64,000 nucleotides of DNA from Pseudomonas sp. Bout1 (GCF_034314165.1 NZ_JAVIWK010000001.1:2991001-3055000); one strand, 5' to 3'; positions 47,458 to 56,261 are shown, counted from the first letter of the stretch. Numbers and translations: made by a program. The notes: generated from the sequence alone by a model not told the origin.

Positions 47458-49056
47458 ATGGCTGGAGACGGATCTCTGATGGGCGCAGCAGTGTCACCAC
47501 CGGCGGTGGCGCGACAGTCGCCCGGCTGGTTGACGCCGCTCCTGCAAAGCACCGCCCTGGTGCTGTTGCTGCTGGGCATGGCGTTCGCCCAACTTTCGAT
47601 TTACCTGTGCCTGCCGGTGGCCCTGCTGCTGATCTGGCTACCCCGCCTGACACATCGCACTCCCAGCGTTGCAGCGTCCGAAGCCAGCGACGCAATCGGC
47701 GACTTGACCCGCGACCTGTCCTACACCACCAGCCATAACGCATTGTCTGCTGCCGGCGTGGCCTATTCGGTCAAGCAACTGGCGGCCAGGCTGCAATCGC
47801 AACTGGGCGCAGCCAAGCAGATTGTCAGCAGCGCCGAAGTGATGATTGGTACCGAGAAGGTCACCTCGCAACTGAGTCGCCAAGCCCTTGGCGCCGCGAG
47901 CCAGGCCCATCAGCGCAGTACCGAAGGGCGTGAGGTGCTGGCGCAGTCCATCACCCGCATGCATCAACTCAGCCAGCGCGCCAACGACAGCCGCCAATTG
48001 ATCGAAGCCTTGAGCCAGCGCAGTGAAGAGATCCAACGCGTCACGCTGGTGATCCAGTCGATTGCCAGCCAGACCAACCTGCTGGCCTTGAACGCGGCAA
48101 TTGAAGCGGCCCGGGCCGGTGAGCATGGCCGCGGCTTTGCGGTTGTCGCCGACGAAGTGCGTGGCCTGGCAGGTCGAACTGCCACGGCCACCGATGAAGT
48201 CGGGGTGATGGTGGCGGATATCCAGCAGCGTACCGCCCAGGTCGTGGAGCAGATCCGGCAGTTATCCGCAGATTTGCAATCCGGCGTAGAACAGGTGGAG
48301 CACGCTGGTGAGCAACTGGACAGCATTGCCGCCCTGGCCGCGGACGTGGAAGGCCAGGTCAGTGAAATCGCCCAGGGCGCCGACACCAACCGTGCCCAAC
48401 TCGACAGCCTGTTCCATGCGGTGGAGCAAATGCGCAGTGATCTGACCGTCAGCGACCAGCAAACGCAGCAGTTGGCAGACGCCGCCGTACAAATGGAAGG
48501 CCAGGCAGAAACCATCAGCGAGCGCCTCGCCGAAGTAGGCCTGGACGACTACCACCAGCGCATTTATGACCTGGCCCGCGAAGGGGCTGGTCGTATCGCC
48601 GCGCAGTTTGAAGCCGACGTGCTGCAAAACCGTATCAGCCTTGATGACCTGTTCGACCGCAGTTACACGCCCATTCCCAACACCCGGCCGAGCAAGTACC
48701 ACACACGTTTCGACGGCTACACCGATCAGGTGCTGCCAACCATCCAGGAGGCCTTGCTGCCCCGGCATGAGGGTTTGGTATTCGCCATTGCCTGCACGCC
48801 CCAGGGCTACGTACCGACCCACAACAAGGCGTTTTCCAAAACCTTGACCGGCGATGCCCAGGTGGACGCAGTACAAAATCGTACCAAGCGCAAGTTTGAA
48901 GACCGCACCGGCATCCGCTGCGGCAGCCACCAGCAGACGGTGTTGTTGCAAACCTATACCCGCGATACCGGCGAGTTGATGCACGATTTATCGGTGCCCA
49001 TCATGGTCAATGGCAGGCATTGGGGCGGCTTGCGGTTGGGTTACAAACCCGAATGA
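47458..49056 (+). CDS. methyl-accepting chemotaxis protein with C-terminal extra domain
   Basis: 532 residues from ATG 47458; an in-frame ATG at 47392 would add 22. Two closely spaced hydrophobic segments (about 24-62) anchor it, leaving almost no periplasmic part. The cytoplasmic signalling hairpin contains the invariant [20 protein letters not shown] and [20 protein letters not shown]. After the coiled coil (to about 375) about 155 residues remain ([16 protein letters not shown]... LRLGYKPE). These look like a small cytoplasmic sensor domain of the kind found behind the signalling domain in some MCPs. The ligand is unknown. It is a single gene. Confidence 0.85.
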   Translation: MAGDGSLMGAAVSPPAVARQSPGWLTPLLQSTALVLLLLGMAFAQLSIYLCLPVALLLIWLPRLTHRTPSVAASEASDAIGDLTRDLSYTTSHNALSAAGVAYSVKQLAARLQSQLGAAKQIVSSAEVMIGTEKVTSQLSRQALGAASQAHQRSTEGREVLAQSITRMHQLSQRANDSRQLIEALSQRSEEIQRVTLVIQSIASQTNLLALNAAIEAARAGEHGRGFAVVADEVRGLAGRTATATDEVGVMVADIQQRTAQVVEQIRQLSADLQSGVEQVEHAGEQLDSIAALAADVEGQVSEIAQGADTNRAQLDSLFHAVEQMRSDLTVSDQQTQQLADAAVQMEGQAETISERLAEVGLDDYHQRIYDLAREGAGRIAAQFEADVLQNRISLDDLFDRSYTPIPNTRPSKYHTRFDGYTDQVLPTIQEALLPRHEGLVFAIACTPQGYVPTHNKAFSKTLTGDAQVDAVQNRTKRKFEDRTGIRCGSHQQTVLLQTYTRDTGELMHDLSVPIMVNGRHWGGLRLGYKPE

Positions 49057-49143
49057 CGACGGGGATTGTTACAGGTTATGCAAGGGAGCTATTCCGGGGA
49101 TAGCTTTTTCCAACTGGAGGAAAACCGTAGCATGGCGAATATT

Positions 49144-49157
49144 GTTAGCCAGCTAAC
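49144..49157. promoter_or_regulatory. SlyA/MarR-type palindrome
   Basis: GTTAGC-CA-GCTAAC, 21 bases before the ATG at 49178. The inner TTAGCCAGCTAA differs at one base from the SlyA/RovA consensus TTAGCAAGCTAA. It is a possible operator; no MarR-family gene lies nearby. Confidence 0.4.
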
Positions 49158-49177
49158 TAATTCTCCGGAGGCGTTCC

Positions 49178-49381
49178 ATGCAAAGCAGAGTCGATGTCGC
49201 GGTGATGATCGGCAGTGGTGTACCGGCGACCTTGCGAGCGCTGGGCCAAAAAGCCTGTTGGGTGGTGCTGCTAAACGGCGAGCAGCGGGGTACGGCGTTC
49301 GCCAGTCGCGACGAGGCCGAAGAGTGCAGGGCTGCCTGGGAGGCCTCATTGCGCCTGGAGCAGTCAGACAGCCTGCATTGA
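49178..49381 (+). CDS. hypothetical protein, 67 aa
   Basis: Unrecognised small soluble protein: MQSRVDVAVMIGSGVPATL, then a hydrophobic-basic middle (CWVVLLNGEQRGTAFASRDEA) and an acidic end. The SRDEAEECRAAWEASL stretch would form a helix. CGGAGG seven bases before the ATG is a strong ribosome-binding site. The stop lies four bases before the convergent DUF2789 gene. Nothing indicates its function. Confidence 0.6.
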   Translation: MQSRVDVAVMIGSGVPATLRALGQKACWVVLLNGEQRGTAFASRDEAEECRAAWEASLRLEQSDSLH

Positions 49382-49385
49382 AGCT

Positions 49386-49622
49386 TCAGCGTGGCCGGTG
49401 CAGGCGCTCGTTCAATTCGTCGACCGCGATAGCCCAGACTGCGTCTACCCGCAGTTCCTCTTTAAGGAATTGCGCTTGTTGCGGTGACCAGAAATCCGCA
49501 TCGATCAGCTTTACGCCATCGGCCAGGGGATGTTCGCCAATAAAGGCGTCAATCGCTTCCGGGGAGGAGTCCAGGCCAAGTTGTTCAAACAAGTCTTCGA
49601 GGGTGTACGTCGGCGCATCCAT
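49386..49622 (-). CDS. DUF2789 family protein, 78 aa
   Basis: Small acidic helical protein (MDAPTYTLEDLFEQLGLDSS...). It has the DUF2789 pattern: LFxQLGL near 10, then IDAFIGEHPLADGVKLIDADFWSPQQAQFLKEE. The family is common in gamma-proteobacteria, of unknown function. The ATG at 49622 has GGAG six bases upstream and is preferred to the ATG at 49634, of which that GGAG is part. Confidence 0.75.
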   Translation of the reverse strand: MDAPTYTLEDLFEQLGLDSSPEAIDAFIGEHPLADGVKLIDADFWSPQQAQFLKEELRVDAVWAIAVDELNERLHRPR

Positions 49623-49705
49623 ATCGTTCTCCATGCAGGCTGATCATCGTATGCATGGGAGGGTTGTGACGGGTCAGAGTTCGATCGGATTTTCGCGCCA
49701 GGTGG

Positions 49706-49936
49706 TCAAGAGGTCAGCGCGCCCGAATCGACGGCGGCCTTAAGGGCTTTTGCGGCATCCTTGGCAGCCGTGTTGGCAGCGTCTGCGGTTTTGAACCAAC
49801 GGTCCTTTTCTACCTGGTGGGTCGTCACGGTGGTGAGGGGCGCCTTGGCCCGCATCACAATCACTGCCTGGAATTCGCCGTCTATTTCCCTGCACTCGCC
49901 ATGGATGAAAAATTCGCCAATATCAAATTCCGTCAC
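49706..49936 (-). CDS. hypothetical protein, 76 aa
   Basis: Unrecognised small protein. The frame is open to 49993, but GTG 49936 with GGGAAGG upstream gives a sensible start (MTEFDIGEFFIHGECREIDG). The N-terminal part alternates polar and hydrophobic residues, as in a beta-sheet. The last 30 residues (TADAANTAAKDAAKALKAAV) form an alanine-rich helix. It is a single gene without an obvious partner; function unknown. Confidence 0.55.
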   Translation of the reverse strand: MTEFDIGEFFIHGECREIDGEFQAVIVMRAKAPLTTVTTHQVEKDRWFKTADAANTAAKDAAKALKAAVDSGALTS

Positions 49937-50077
49937 GTATTGCCTTCCCTTGGAGGTAGTTGCGCTGATGAAACCTGCACCGCAAGGGGACAAATCTCAA
50001 TGGACGGACCAGTATGGCAGTTGTTAGGCGCGGGCGGCGCGGTAAAGTCAGCCAGATGACGAAACGACAGCCGACGT

Positions 50078-50332
50078 TTAGCCGTGGGTTGCGTATAGGC
50101 TGGCTTCCAGTTGCCTGGCCAGTTCGCAGGCTTGATTATGGCCACGGCGAAAACCTTTGATCCGCCCGCTGGGCACCTCAAGGATATGGAAGAAATTCCT
50201 TCCGGCGGGCAATACTCGGTAGAGTGCCGAATGCAGGCAACCGCCGTGCGGGTATAGGGAGTAGAATCGGCCGTCATCCAGAAAGGATGAACCCGTGCCG
50301 GAGGGTATGGCAATCGGTTGAGGTCGTTGCAT
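50078..50332 (-). CDS. hypothetical protein, 84 aa
   Basis: Unrecognised small protein MQRPQPIAIPSGTGSSFLDD... with two Cys, aromatic residues and a C-terminal helix (NQACELARQLEASLYATHG). GAGCAGATT lies upstream, where GAGCAG may serve as a weak ribosome-binding site. No signal peptide or membrane segment. Codon use is like its neighbours, so it may be real, but no family is recognised. Confidence 0.45.
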   Translation of the reverse strand: MQRPQPIAIPSGTGSSFLDDGRFYSLYPHGGCLHSALYRVLPAGRNFFHILEVPSGRIKGFRRGHNQACELARQLEASLYATHG

Positions 50333-50724
50333 AATCTGCTCCTGTCGATCGATCTTGCGGACCCGTTTGCAGTCTTCCGGGTGGTTTTGACCCGTGTTGC
50401 TGTTTTAGTATTGTCGTCAGCACCGGGCGCCTGGTTCCATCCAAAACATTAGCGTCTGTGTTGGGTGTCGGAAAAATGCATTTTTTAAAGGGTTATTATC
50501 TGAAGTGGGGCGGTCGGTATTCTCTGGCCGTTAAACCTGTGATTTCCTGCAACGCCTGGCGACCTGTTTAAGGTGCGTCGGGCAGGCCTGTACTAGTCTT
50601 ATGGCCTGGCAGCGTGATCTTCTTCAGTTTTTTCAGTGAATTTGTTGTGTGATCGTGCCGTTTCGGCCGTTTTTTGTGCTGCCCGCTTGGGCGGACAGCA
50701 CCCTTTTGATGTGGGGGCGTTTCC
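50333..50724. other. intergenic region with two terminator-like hairpins
   Basis: 392 bases without a convincing gene. A small hairpin GCCG-TTT-CGGC (50657-50667) is followed by a T6 run (50670-50675). It is followed at once by an 11-bp stem with one mismatch (50676-50701, GTGCTGCCCGC paired with GGCGGACAGCAC) and CCTTTT. TTATTATCT near 50489 could be a -10 element. A small RNA ending at these hairpins is possible; none was recognised. Confidence 0.35.
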
Positions 50725-51195
50725 TTGGCAGTCAGTAATCTGGATATGCACGCGTTATTCGTGCTGGGTGATTTGCGCGCAAAGTTGGTCAAGCTGTTTC
50801 AATCCCGTTTCATCTACATCACCGAGCAGACGCCCGAAGGGATCTACATCGCCGAGATCGATACCGAAGCGGCGTTGGTGGTAGACGATAAGCCGCGCCT
50901 GGAACTCAAGGTAGGTGACCATTTTCGCGCTGCGGTGTTGCCCAGTCGTGAAGGCGGCAAGTTCGAGCTGAAGTTTCGCGATATCAAGTTGACGGTGTAT
51001 GGCCTGGGCGAATACGCCTTTGTTTCCTCGGCCGAAGGCCAGGGCATCGTGTTCAAGGAAGGCCACAGCGTGATGTTGGTGTTCGCCGCCAATGAGCAAT
51101 TGGTAGAAGGCCTGACCAAGACCCTGAAGGCCGTCACCGGCAAGGCTGCCAAATGGCGCAAGGGTGAACTCGTGACCTTCAAGGCCAGCGAGTAA
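50725..51195 (+). CDS. hypothetical protein, 156 aa
   Basis: Unrecognised soluble protein, rich in beta-strand-like stretches (FIYITEQTPEGIYIAEIDTE; FELKFRDIKLTVYGLGEYAF), possibly a PilZ- or OB-like barrel. The N-terminal helix LGDLRAKLVKLFQ comes first. It seems to start at TTG 50725 (MAVSNLDMHALF) with GGGGGCG upstream; the alternative is ATG 50746 with no visible ribosome-binding site. The stop overlaps the next ATG (TAATG at 51193-51197), so the two genes form a coupled pair. Function unknown. Confidence 0.65.
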   Translation: MAVSNLDMHALFVLGDLRAKLVKLFQSRFIYITEQTPEGIYIAEIDTEAALVVDDKPRLELKVGDHFRAAVLPSREGGKFELKFRDIKLTVYGLGEYAFVSSAEGQGIVFKEGHSVMLVFAANEQLVEGLTKTLKAVTGKAAKWRKGELVTFKASE

Positions 51196-51392
51196 TGAGC
51201 CAGGGCAGGGCGCAGTTCCACGAGCAACACCTGCTCGATGCCCAAGCCAGGGCGGCTCAACTGTTTGCCCGCAAGCCCGAGTTGCAGGGCGCCTGGTTGA
51301 ACTGGGTCGCCGGCCAGTTGTATGCACTCAAGCCCGCCGAGTTCGCCAGCATGGTGCGCCGCGAGCTGCAGCGCCTGAACAATCCGCCGTAA
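51195..51392 (+). CDS. hypothetical protein, 65 aa
   Basis: Small helical, basic protein (MSQGRAQFHEQHLLDAQ...RRELQRLNNPP) translated from an ATG that overlaps the stop of the preceding gene by one base. Tight coupling suggests that the two products act together. No family recognised. Confidence 0.6.
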   Translation: MSQGRAQFHEQHLLDAQARAAQLFARKPELQGAWLNWVAGQLYALKPAEFASMVRRELQRLNNPP

Positions 51393-51513
51393 AACCGGCG
51401 ACATGCCCTGTTCCCCGGAACCTCTACTACAGTTGAGTTGACTTAAGTATTCAGAGGCTTCGCGGTGTTACAGCAAAGCCGTCCGCTATTGCTGTAGGCA
51501 TGAGGTGCAAAGC

Positions 51514-52530
51514 ATGAAAGGAATTCGAACGCTGTTGGCGGCCTCGCTGACGACCCTGAGTCTGTCGGTGGCGTCGCTGCCGGTATCGGCTGCCCCGGCG
51601 CCGATTCATTTTGCAGACCTGAACTGGGAAAGTGGCAGCCTGATCACCGAGGTGCTGCGGGTAATTGTCGAAAAGGGCTATGACCTGCCCACCGACACCT
51701 TGCCCGGCACCACCATCACCCTGGAAACCGCTCTGGCGAAGAACGACATCCAGGTGATCGGCGAAGAGTGGGCCGGTCGCAGTCCGGTGTGGGTCAAGGC
51801 CGAGGCAGAAGGCAAAGTGGTGGGGCTTGGGGACATCGTCAAGGGCGCTACCGAAGGCTGGTGGGTGCCTGAGTACGTGGTCAAGGGCGACCCGGCCAGA
51901 GGTATCAAGCCCCTGGCGCCGGACCTGCGCAGCGTGAAGGACCTGGCGCGCTACAAGGACGTGTTCAAGGACCCGGAAGCACCGACCAAGGGCCGCTTCC
52001 TCAACAGCCCGATTGGCTGGACCTCTGAAGTGGTCAACAAACAGAAACTCAAGGCGTATGGGCTTGACGACAGCTACGTGAACTTCCGCAGTGGTTCGGG
52101 TGCCGCGTTGGACGCCGAGATTGCCTCGTCGATCCGTCGGGGTAAACCGGTGTTGTTCTATTACTGGTCACCGACGCCGCTGATGGGGCGCTACAAACTG
52201 ATCCAGTTGGAAGAGCCGCCGTTTGATGCTCAAGCCTGGAAAACGCTGACGGATGCGGACAACCCTGACCCGAAACCCACCCGATCCCTGGCCTCCAAAC
52301 TGAGCATTGGTGTGTCTACGCCGTTCCAGAAAGAGCATCCGCAGATCGCCGAGTTCTTTGCCAAGGTCGACCTTCCGATCGAACCGCTGAACAAGGCGCT
52401 GGCCGAAATGAGCGAAAAGCACAGCCAGCCGCGTGAAGTCGCCCAGGCATTCCTTAAGGATCATCCTGAAATCTGGAAGGCCTGGTTGACCGAGGATGTG
52501 GCGCAGAAGGTAGAAACCAGCCTGAAATAG
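51514..52530 (+). CDS. glycine betaine/choline-type ABC substrate-binding protein (OpuAC/ProX)
   Basis: 338-residue periplasmic protein. Signal peptide MKGIRTLLAASLTTLSLSVA then SLPVSA (about 1-26). The mature part has the OpuAC start IHFADLNWESGSLITEVLRVI and the QVIGEEWAGRSPVW segment, plus scattered Trp/Tyr that could form the aromatic cage for a quaternary amine (EGWWVPEYVV; FYYWSPTPLMGRY). No permease or ATPase genes are adjacent, so it serves a transporter encoded elsewhere. ATGAGGTG seven bases before ATG 51514 sets the start. Confidence 0.83.
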   Translation: MKGIRTLLAASLTTLSLSVASLPVSAAPAPIHFADLNWESGSLITEVLRVIVEKGYDLPTDTLPGTTITLETALAKNDIQVIGEEWAGRSPVWVKAEAEGKVVGLGDIVKGATEGWWVPEYVVKGDPARGIKPLAPDLRSVKDLARYKDVFKDPEAPTKGRFLNSPIGWTSEVVNKQKLKAYGLDDSYVNFRSGSGAALDAEIASSIRRGKPVLFYYWSPTPLMGRYKLIQLEEPPFDAQAWKTLTDADNPDPKPTRSLASKLSIGVSTPFQKEHPQIAEFFAKVDLPIEPLNKALAEMSEKHSQPREVAQAFLKDHPEIWKAWLTEDVAQKVETSLK

Positions 52531-52541
52531 AAGAGGCCCTC

Positions 52542-52607
52542 GTAGGAGCCCGGCTTGCCGGCGATGGCAACCTCGAAGACGCCATCGCCGGCAAGCCGGG
52601 CTCCTAC
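52542..52607. repeat. paired REP elements, GTAGGAGCCCGGC type
   Basis: GTAGGAGCCCGGCTTGCCGG at 52542 and its exact inverse ending 52607 lie between the convergent binding-protein and TonB-receptor genes, suited to bidirectional termination. Confidence 0.75.
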
Positions 52608-52617
52608 AGGGTTTGTG

Positions 52618-54744
52618 TCAGAACCTGGTCTGCACTGCCAGCTCAAACGTCCTCGGCGACCCGAGGTAATATGCCGGTGACACGTGGGCAAACTCGGCAT
52701 ACACCTCATTGGTCAGGTTGCGCACCCGGCCCGTCACGGAGGTGTGTTGATCCACCTTGTAGGTCAGGAACGTACCGAACAGCGTATACGCCGGCACCGT
52801 CAGCGTATTCGCGTTATCGGCATACACCGACGCCACATACCGCGCATCCACACCCCCTTGCCAGTCTTCGGCAAAGTCATAGGTCAGCCACAGATTACCC
52901 ACCTGCCTGGGCACATTGGTCGGCGTATTACCCTTGCGCGACACCACGGCACCGCTGGCGATTTTCTCGTTGAAGTCCTCGTACTCGGCATCGACCCAGG
53001 CGTAGTTGCCCTCCAGCAATAGCTTAGGCGTGACCCGCAACGAACTGGCCAACTCGATACCCTTGGATGACTGCGCGCCCACCGGGATGCTGTTGGTCGG
53101 GTCCAACGGGTCGGTCACGGCGAAGTCTTTGCGCTCGATCCGGTAGGCGGCAACGGTGGCCGAACCGCGACCGTCGAGGTAATCAAACTTGCTGCCCACT
53201 TCCCATTGCTTGCCGGTGGACACGTCGAATACCTGGGTGGTGCTGCTCGGCTGTTCGGCGGCGGTGCTGTATTGCACGTAGACATTGGCTTGTGGGATGA
53301 ACTGATAGGTCAGGCCAATACGCCCGGTCACCGGCTCCCAACTGCGCTTGACGTGCCGCGGATTGCTCGCGGTGATGTCCCGATGGTTGGTGACCTCAAG
53401 GTCGATCGCGTCGTAGCGCAGGCCCGTGAGCAGCGACAGTTTGTCGGTCAGGCCCAGGCGGTTTTCGACGAACAGCGCTTTGGTGGTGACTGCGTTGGTC
53501 TTGTCCGGATCGAAGCCGGGTTTGGTACCCGGAAGGTCATAGAAATGCCCCGGACCGTAGTTGTTCGGGTCCACCGTGTTTTTACCCGGTACGTTCAGTG
53601 GGTTGCTGGTGGTGCTGTTGACCTTGTACTCAAAGCCACCTGACCAGGTCGTGCTCAACCCGAAGACGGTGTCGTCATGGCGCAGTTCGAACTGGTTGCC
53701 GTTCTGCTCTCCCTGATGGCGCACCTGATAGGCCATCGAGCGATTTACCGCACTGTTGTCGGCGTTGTACTGGTAGGTTTCCAGGTTGCGATAGTCGCGC
53801 TGGCTGTCGAGGTGATAGAGCGTATTTTTCAGGGTGGTGCTGTCATTGATCCGGTAGTCGATGATCGAGCGCATCCAGATCGTGCGTTGCTCATAACGGC
53901 CGTCGGCCACGTTGTAGTTGTTGAAGCGGTTGTGCTTGTCGATCTTCAGCTCGCCCGACTTCGGGTTGAGCACTGGCGTGCCCCAATAGGGGCTGTCTTC
54001 GTGCTCGTCCTGGTATTCCAGCGCCAGGGTGTGGGACAGGTTTGGTGTGAAATCACTCAGCAGGGAAAATGCCACGCTCCAGGCATCGCGTTGCTGGCGG
54101 TCGATGTACGTATGGTTGGTATTGCGGCTCACGTCCAGGCGCGCGTAATGCTGCACCTCGGCACCCGGTTCGGTCAGCGCATGGTTCAGGCCGAAGGCCA
54201 TCCCGGCGGTGTCGTAGCTGCCATACGTCAGTTGCCCTTCGGCGGCTTGTTCCTCGCGGGTGGCGAGCTTGGTCACGTAGTTCAGCGAACCACCAACGGA
54301 ACCGGCGCCGTTGATCAGGGAGGAGGGGCCGCCGACCAATTCGACCCGGTCATAGATCCACGCGTCCACCGGGCGCGCCAGGCCGCCGGACACCGCGACG
54401 CCATTGAACATTTGGGTAATCTGGCTACTGGTAAAACCCCGATAGGATATAAAACCGCCGAACCCCGGCGGCGCGCTGGCGTTGACTCCAGGCAGGGTAT
54501 TGGCCGCGTCCTGGAAGGTCTTGGCGCCTCGGCGCTCGATGTCATTACGGTTGGCAATGCTGATGGACGCCGGGGTTTCCCGCACGCTCAACCCCAGGCG
54601 CGAGGCCATGCCACTGGACTGATCCAGGGCCAGGCCGGCATCACCGGTTTGCTCGCCATCAATGATGGTTGGTGCCAGCTCGATCGCCCAGGTACTGACA
54701 GGCAGGCAGGCGAACAGGCCCGCCAAAAGGGGTATATGTTTCAT
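52618..54744 (-). CDS. TonB-dependent siderophore-type outer-membrane receptor
   Basis: 708 residues: signal peptide (MKHIPLLAGLFACLPVSTWA), then a plug domain (about 45-165; SVRETPASISIANRNDIE, TLPGVNASAPPGFGG, DRVELVGGPSSLINGAGSVGG) and a 22-strand-type barrel ending YLGSPRTFELAVQTRF. No N-terminal signalling extension for a sigma/anti-sigma system is present. The layout fits the siderophore-receptor subfamily. The upstream neighbour is a DUF2946 gene, a family often near copper genes, so copper or another metal chelate is an alternative substrate. No Fur box was recognised. Confidence 0.87.
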   Translation of the reverse strand: MKHIPLLAGLFACLPVSTWAIELAPTIIDGEQTGDAGLALDQSSGMASRLGLSVRETPASISIANRNDIERRGAKTFQDAANTLPGVNASAPPGFGGFISYRGFTSSQITQMFNGVAVSGGLARPVDAWIYDRVELVGGPSSLINGAGSVGGSLNYVTKLATREEQAAEGQLTYGSYDTAGMAFGLNHALTEPGAEVQHYARLDVSRNTNHTYIDRQQRDAWSVAFSLLSDFTPNLSHTLALEYQDEHEDSPYWGTPVLNPKSGELKIDKHNRFNNYNVADGRYEQRTIWMRSIIDYRINDSTTLKNTLYHLDSQRDYRNLETYQYNADNSAVNRSMAYQVRHQGEQNGNQFELRHDDTVFGLSTTWSGGFEYKVNSTTSNPLNVPGKNTVDPNNYGPGHFYDLPGTKPGFDPDKTNAVTTKALFVENRLGLTDKLSLLTGLRYDAIDLEVTNHRDITASNPRHVKRSWEPVTGRIGLTYQFIPQANVYVQYSTAAEQPSSTTQVFDVSTGKQWEVGSKFDYLDGRGSATVAAYRIERKDFAVTDPLDPTNSIPVGAQSSKGIELASSLRVTPKLLLEGNYAWVDAEYEDFNEKIASGAVVSRKGNTPTNVPRQVGNLWLTYDFAEDWQGGVDARYVASVYADNANTLTVPAYTLFGTFLTYKVDQHTSVTGRVRNLTNEVYAEFAHVSPAYYLGSPRTFELAVQTRF

Positions 54745-54839
54745 GGTTGAATCCTGAAAAACATGGCTTGAAAACAACGCACAGCCGCCCGTACTCCTGA
54801 GGGAGCCGGCAACTTGTGCAAATCAAAAAAGCGCAGGTA

Positions 54840-55229
54840 TCAGGCGAAGGCGGGCGGGGCGCGCGGATTAGCCGCAGGCCAGGTGAAACGGGCAGGAATG
54901 TCGGCGCTGGCAACGATTGCCGGCGGCGGCGCATGGGGTTGCGGCAGCACGGCCACGTTGAGGCTGGAGTTGAGCGGCGGGCCCATGCCACCGGTAGAGC
55001 ACAGCGGGCAACCGAAGGCTTTCGAGAGCGTGGGCAGGGATTCATCGGTGGACGTGTAAGGCGCCGGCGCCTGGGTGCGCGGGTCTACCGTACAGAACTG
55101 GCCGCCGATGCCGTTGAGCTGCATCCCGACCATCTGCCCGTGGCCGATGCTGCAGGCGAACACATTGAACAGGACGCAGCAATAGAGCATCCAGGCAATG
55201 AGCGAGCGGTCGGTACGGGCGAGTTTCAT
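54840..55229 (-). CDS. DUF2946 family protein
   Basis: 129 residues. A hydrophobic helix (about 9-27, SLIAWMLYCCVLFNVFACSI) is followed by possible metal ligands GHGQMVGMQLNG, Cys in GGQFCT and CPLCSTGGMGPP. DUF2946 proteins are small exported proteins often encoded beside copper-uptake TonB receptors. The stop lies 95 bases upstream of the receptor gene, co-directional, so they may be co-expressed. The start at 55229 (MKLARTDRSLIAW) is preferred to upstream in-frame ATGs. Confidence 0.72.
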   Translation of the reverse strand: MKLARTDRSLIAWMLYCCVLFNVFACSIGHGQMVGMQLNGIGGQFCTVDPRTQAPAPYTSTDESLPTLSKAFGCPLCSTGGMGPPLNSSLNVAVLPQPHAPPPAIVASADIPARFTWPAANPRAPPAFA

Positions 55230-55322
55230 GGGGCGGCACTTTAGCATCAGCCGCCGACGAATTGCCTGCAAAAAATCTCAAGAGGGCTATCCTCTTCCGG
55301 ACTTTTCCAAGGATATCCAGCC

Positions 55323-55760
55323 ATGAGCTTTTTAGTCGCGCGATGGATTGTCGGGGTGTTTGGTTTTATCAGCCTGGTGCATTTGTACTGGGCGGCCGGT
55401 GGCAAATTGGGTGTGATGGCGGCTATTCCGCAGCTGCCGGGTGAATTCGCCAGCGGGCCGCGACCGGCGTTCAAGCCGTCGGCGCTGGGGACGTTGCTGG
55501 TGGGTGTGGGGTTGGTAGCGATTGCAGTGCTGGTGTGTTTGCGGGCCGGGCTGTATTTCGAGCCGGTGTCCAATCATGCTTTGCAGTGGGGGATTAGTGC
55601 AGTAGCACTGGTGATGTTTGCCCGGGCGATTGGGGATTCGGAGCTGGTGGGGTTTTTCAAGAAGGTCGGTGGGTCGCGGTTTGCGCGGCTGGATACATTT
55701 TTTTACTCGCCGCTGTGTTTGGTGTTGGGGGCGGGGTTGTTGGTGGTGGCGTGGAGTTGA
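55323..55760 (+). CDS. DUF3995 membrane protein
   Basis: 145-residue inner-membrane protein with four hydrophobic helices (about 5-25, 55-77, 87-104, 124-143). The motif LVHLYWAAGG near 19-28 and KPSALGTLLVGVGL are typical of DUF3995. Function unknown. AAGGATAT lies before the ATG. Its last 58 bases overlap the end of the convergent Imm50-like gene. Confidence 0.78.
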   Translation: MSFLVARWIVGVFGFISLVHLYWAAGGKLGVMAAIPQLPGEFASGPRPAFKPSALGTLLVGVGLVAIAVLVCLRAGLYFEPVSNHALQWGISAVALVMFARAIGDSELVGFFKKVGGSRFARLDTFFYSPLCLVLGAGLLVVAWS

Positions 55761-56086
55761 GGGGAGAGATTGCCGGAATAGAGTGAGGGCTGCGCTGTAT
55801 AACTACGTTCGATAGTTGCGGAAAAAATTTCTTTGGTTGGGATGTTGGTGATTTTCAGATCGCTAATGTTCGAGCAGGTAAGCCCGAGTCTGCACGTGTT
55901 GAACCCTTTGTTTTGCCATTTCTCTGGTAAGTTATCTGGGAATTCCGGTATGTCAAATCCCAGCCCTAGCGAGGGCTGATCGTTCTCTATTTGTAATGAA
56001 AAAAGAGAAATTCGGCCAATTTCGATTGGGTGACTAAAAAGCTTACAGAAAAATATGCTTTCATCTAATTCATTCCAATATTTCAC
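55703..56086 (-). CDS. Imm50-like immunity protein, 3' end read into the neighbour
   Basis: 127 residues from GTG 56086, where AAGGAG lies seven bases upstream. The body (SLQIENDQPSLGLGFDIPEF, then PEKWQNKGFNTCRLGLTCS and ISDLKITNIPT) resembles Imm50 proteins, immunity factors of polymorphic toxins. DNA is AT-rich, unlike the host core genes. The last 19-20 residues are encoded by the antisense strand of the DUF3995 gene end, so the original stop was probably lost at the junction. It is an orphan here: the toxin tip of the Rhs gene upstream has its own immunity gene. An open frame upstream to 56230 is probably noncoding. Confidence 0.6.
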   Translation of the reverse strand: MKYWNELDESIFFCKLFSHPIEIGRISLFSLQIENDQPSLGLGFDIPEFPDNLPEKWQNKGFNTCRLGLTCSNISDLKITNIPTKEIFSATIERSYTAQPSLYSGNLSPQLHATTNNPAPNTKHSGE

Positions 56087-56261
56087 TTTTTTTCTCCTTG
56101 AAAGAGTAATGTTCCTTCGCTTCGAGAATTTTGCCGTTTTGTTGTTTTCGATTCGGAAAAAATTGGCTGATATATTTGAAATTTGGATATTTTGGTAGGT
56201 ATATCTGATTACCTCTATCGCATTATTCATTTACCCCCCCCCCTATGAGTAGCTGCCGACT

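Noticed and set aside
49066-49743. 225-aa plus-strand frame
   Set aside because: Overlaps three small genes, two of them with strong ribosome-binding sites; sequence is low-complexity.
54745-54839. Fur box before the TonB receptor
   Set aside because: No 19-bp match of the GATAATGATAATCATTATC type was found by eye.
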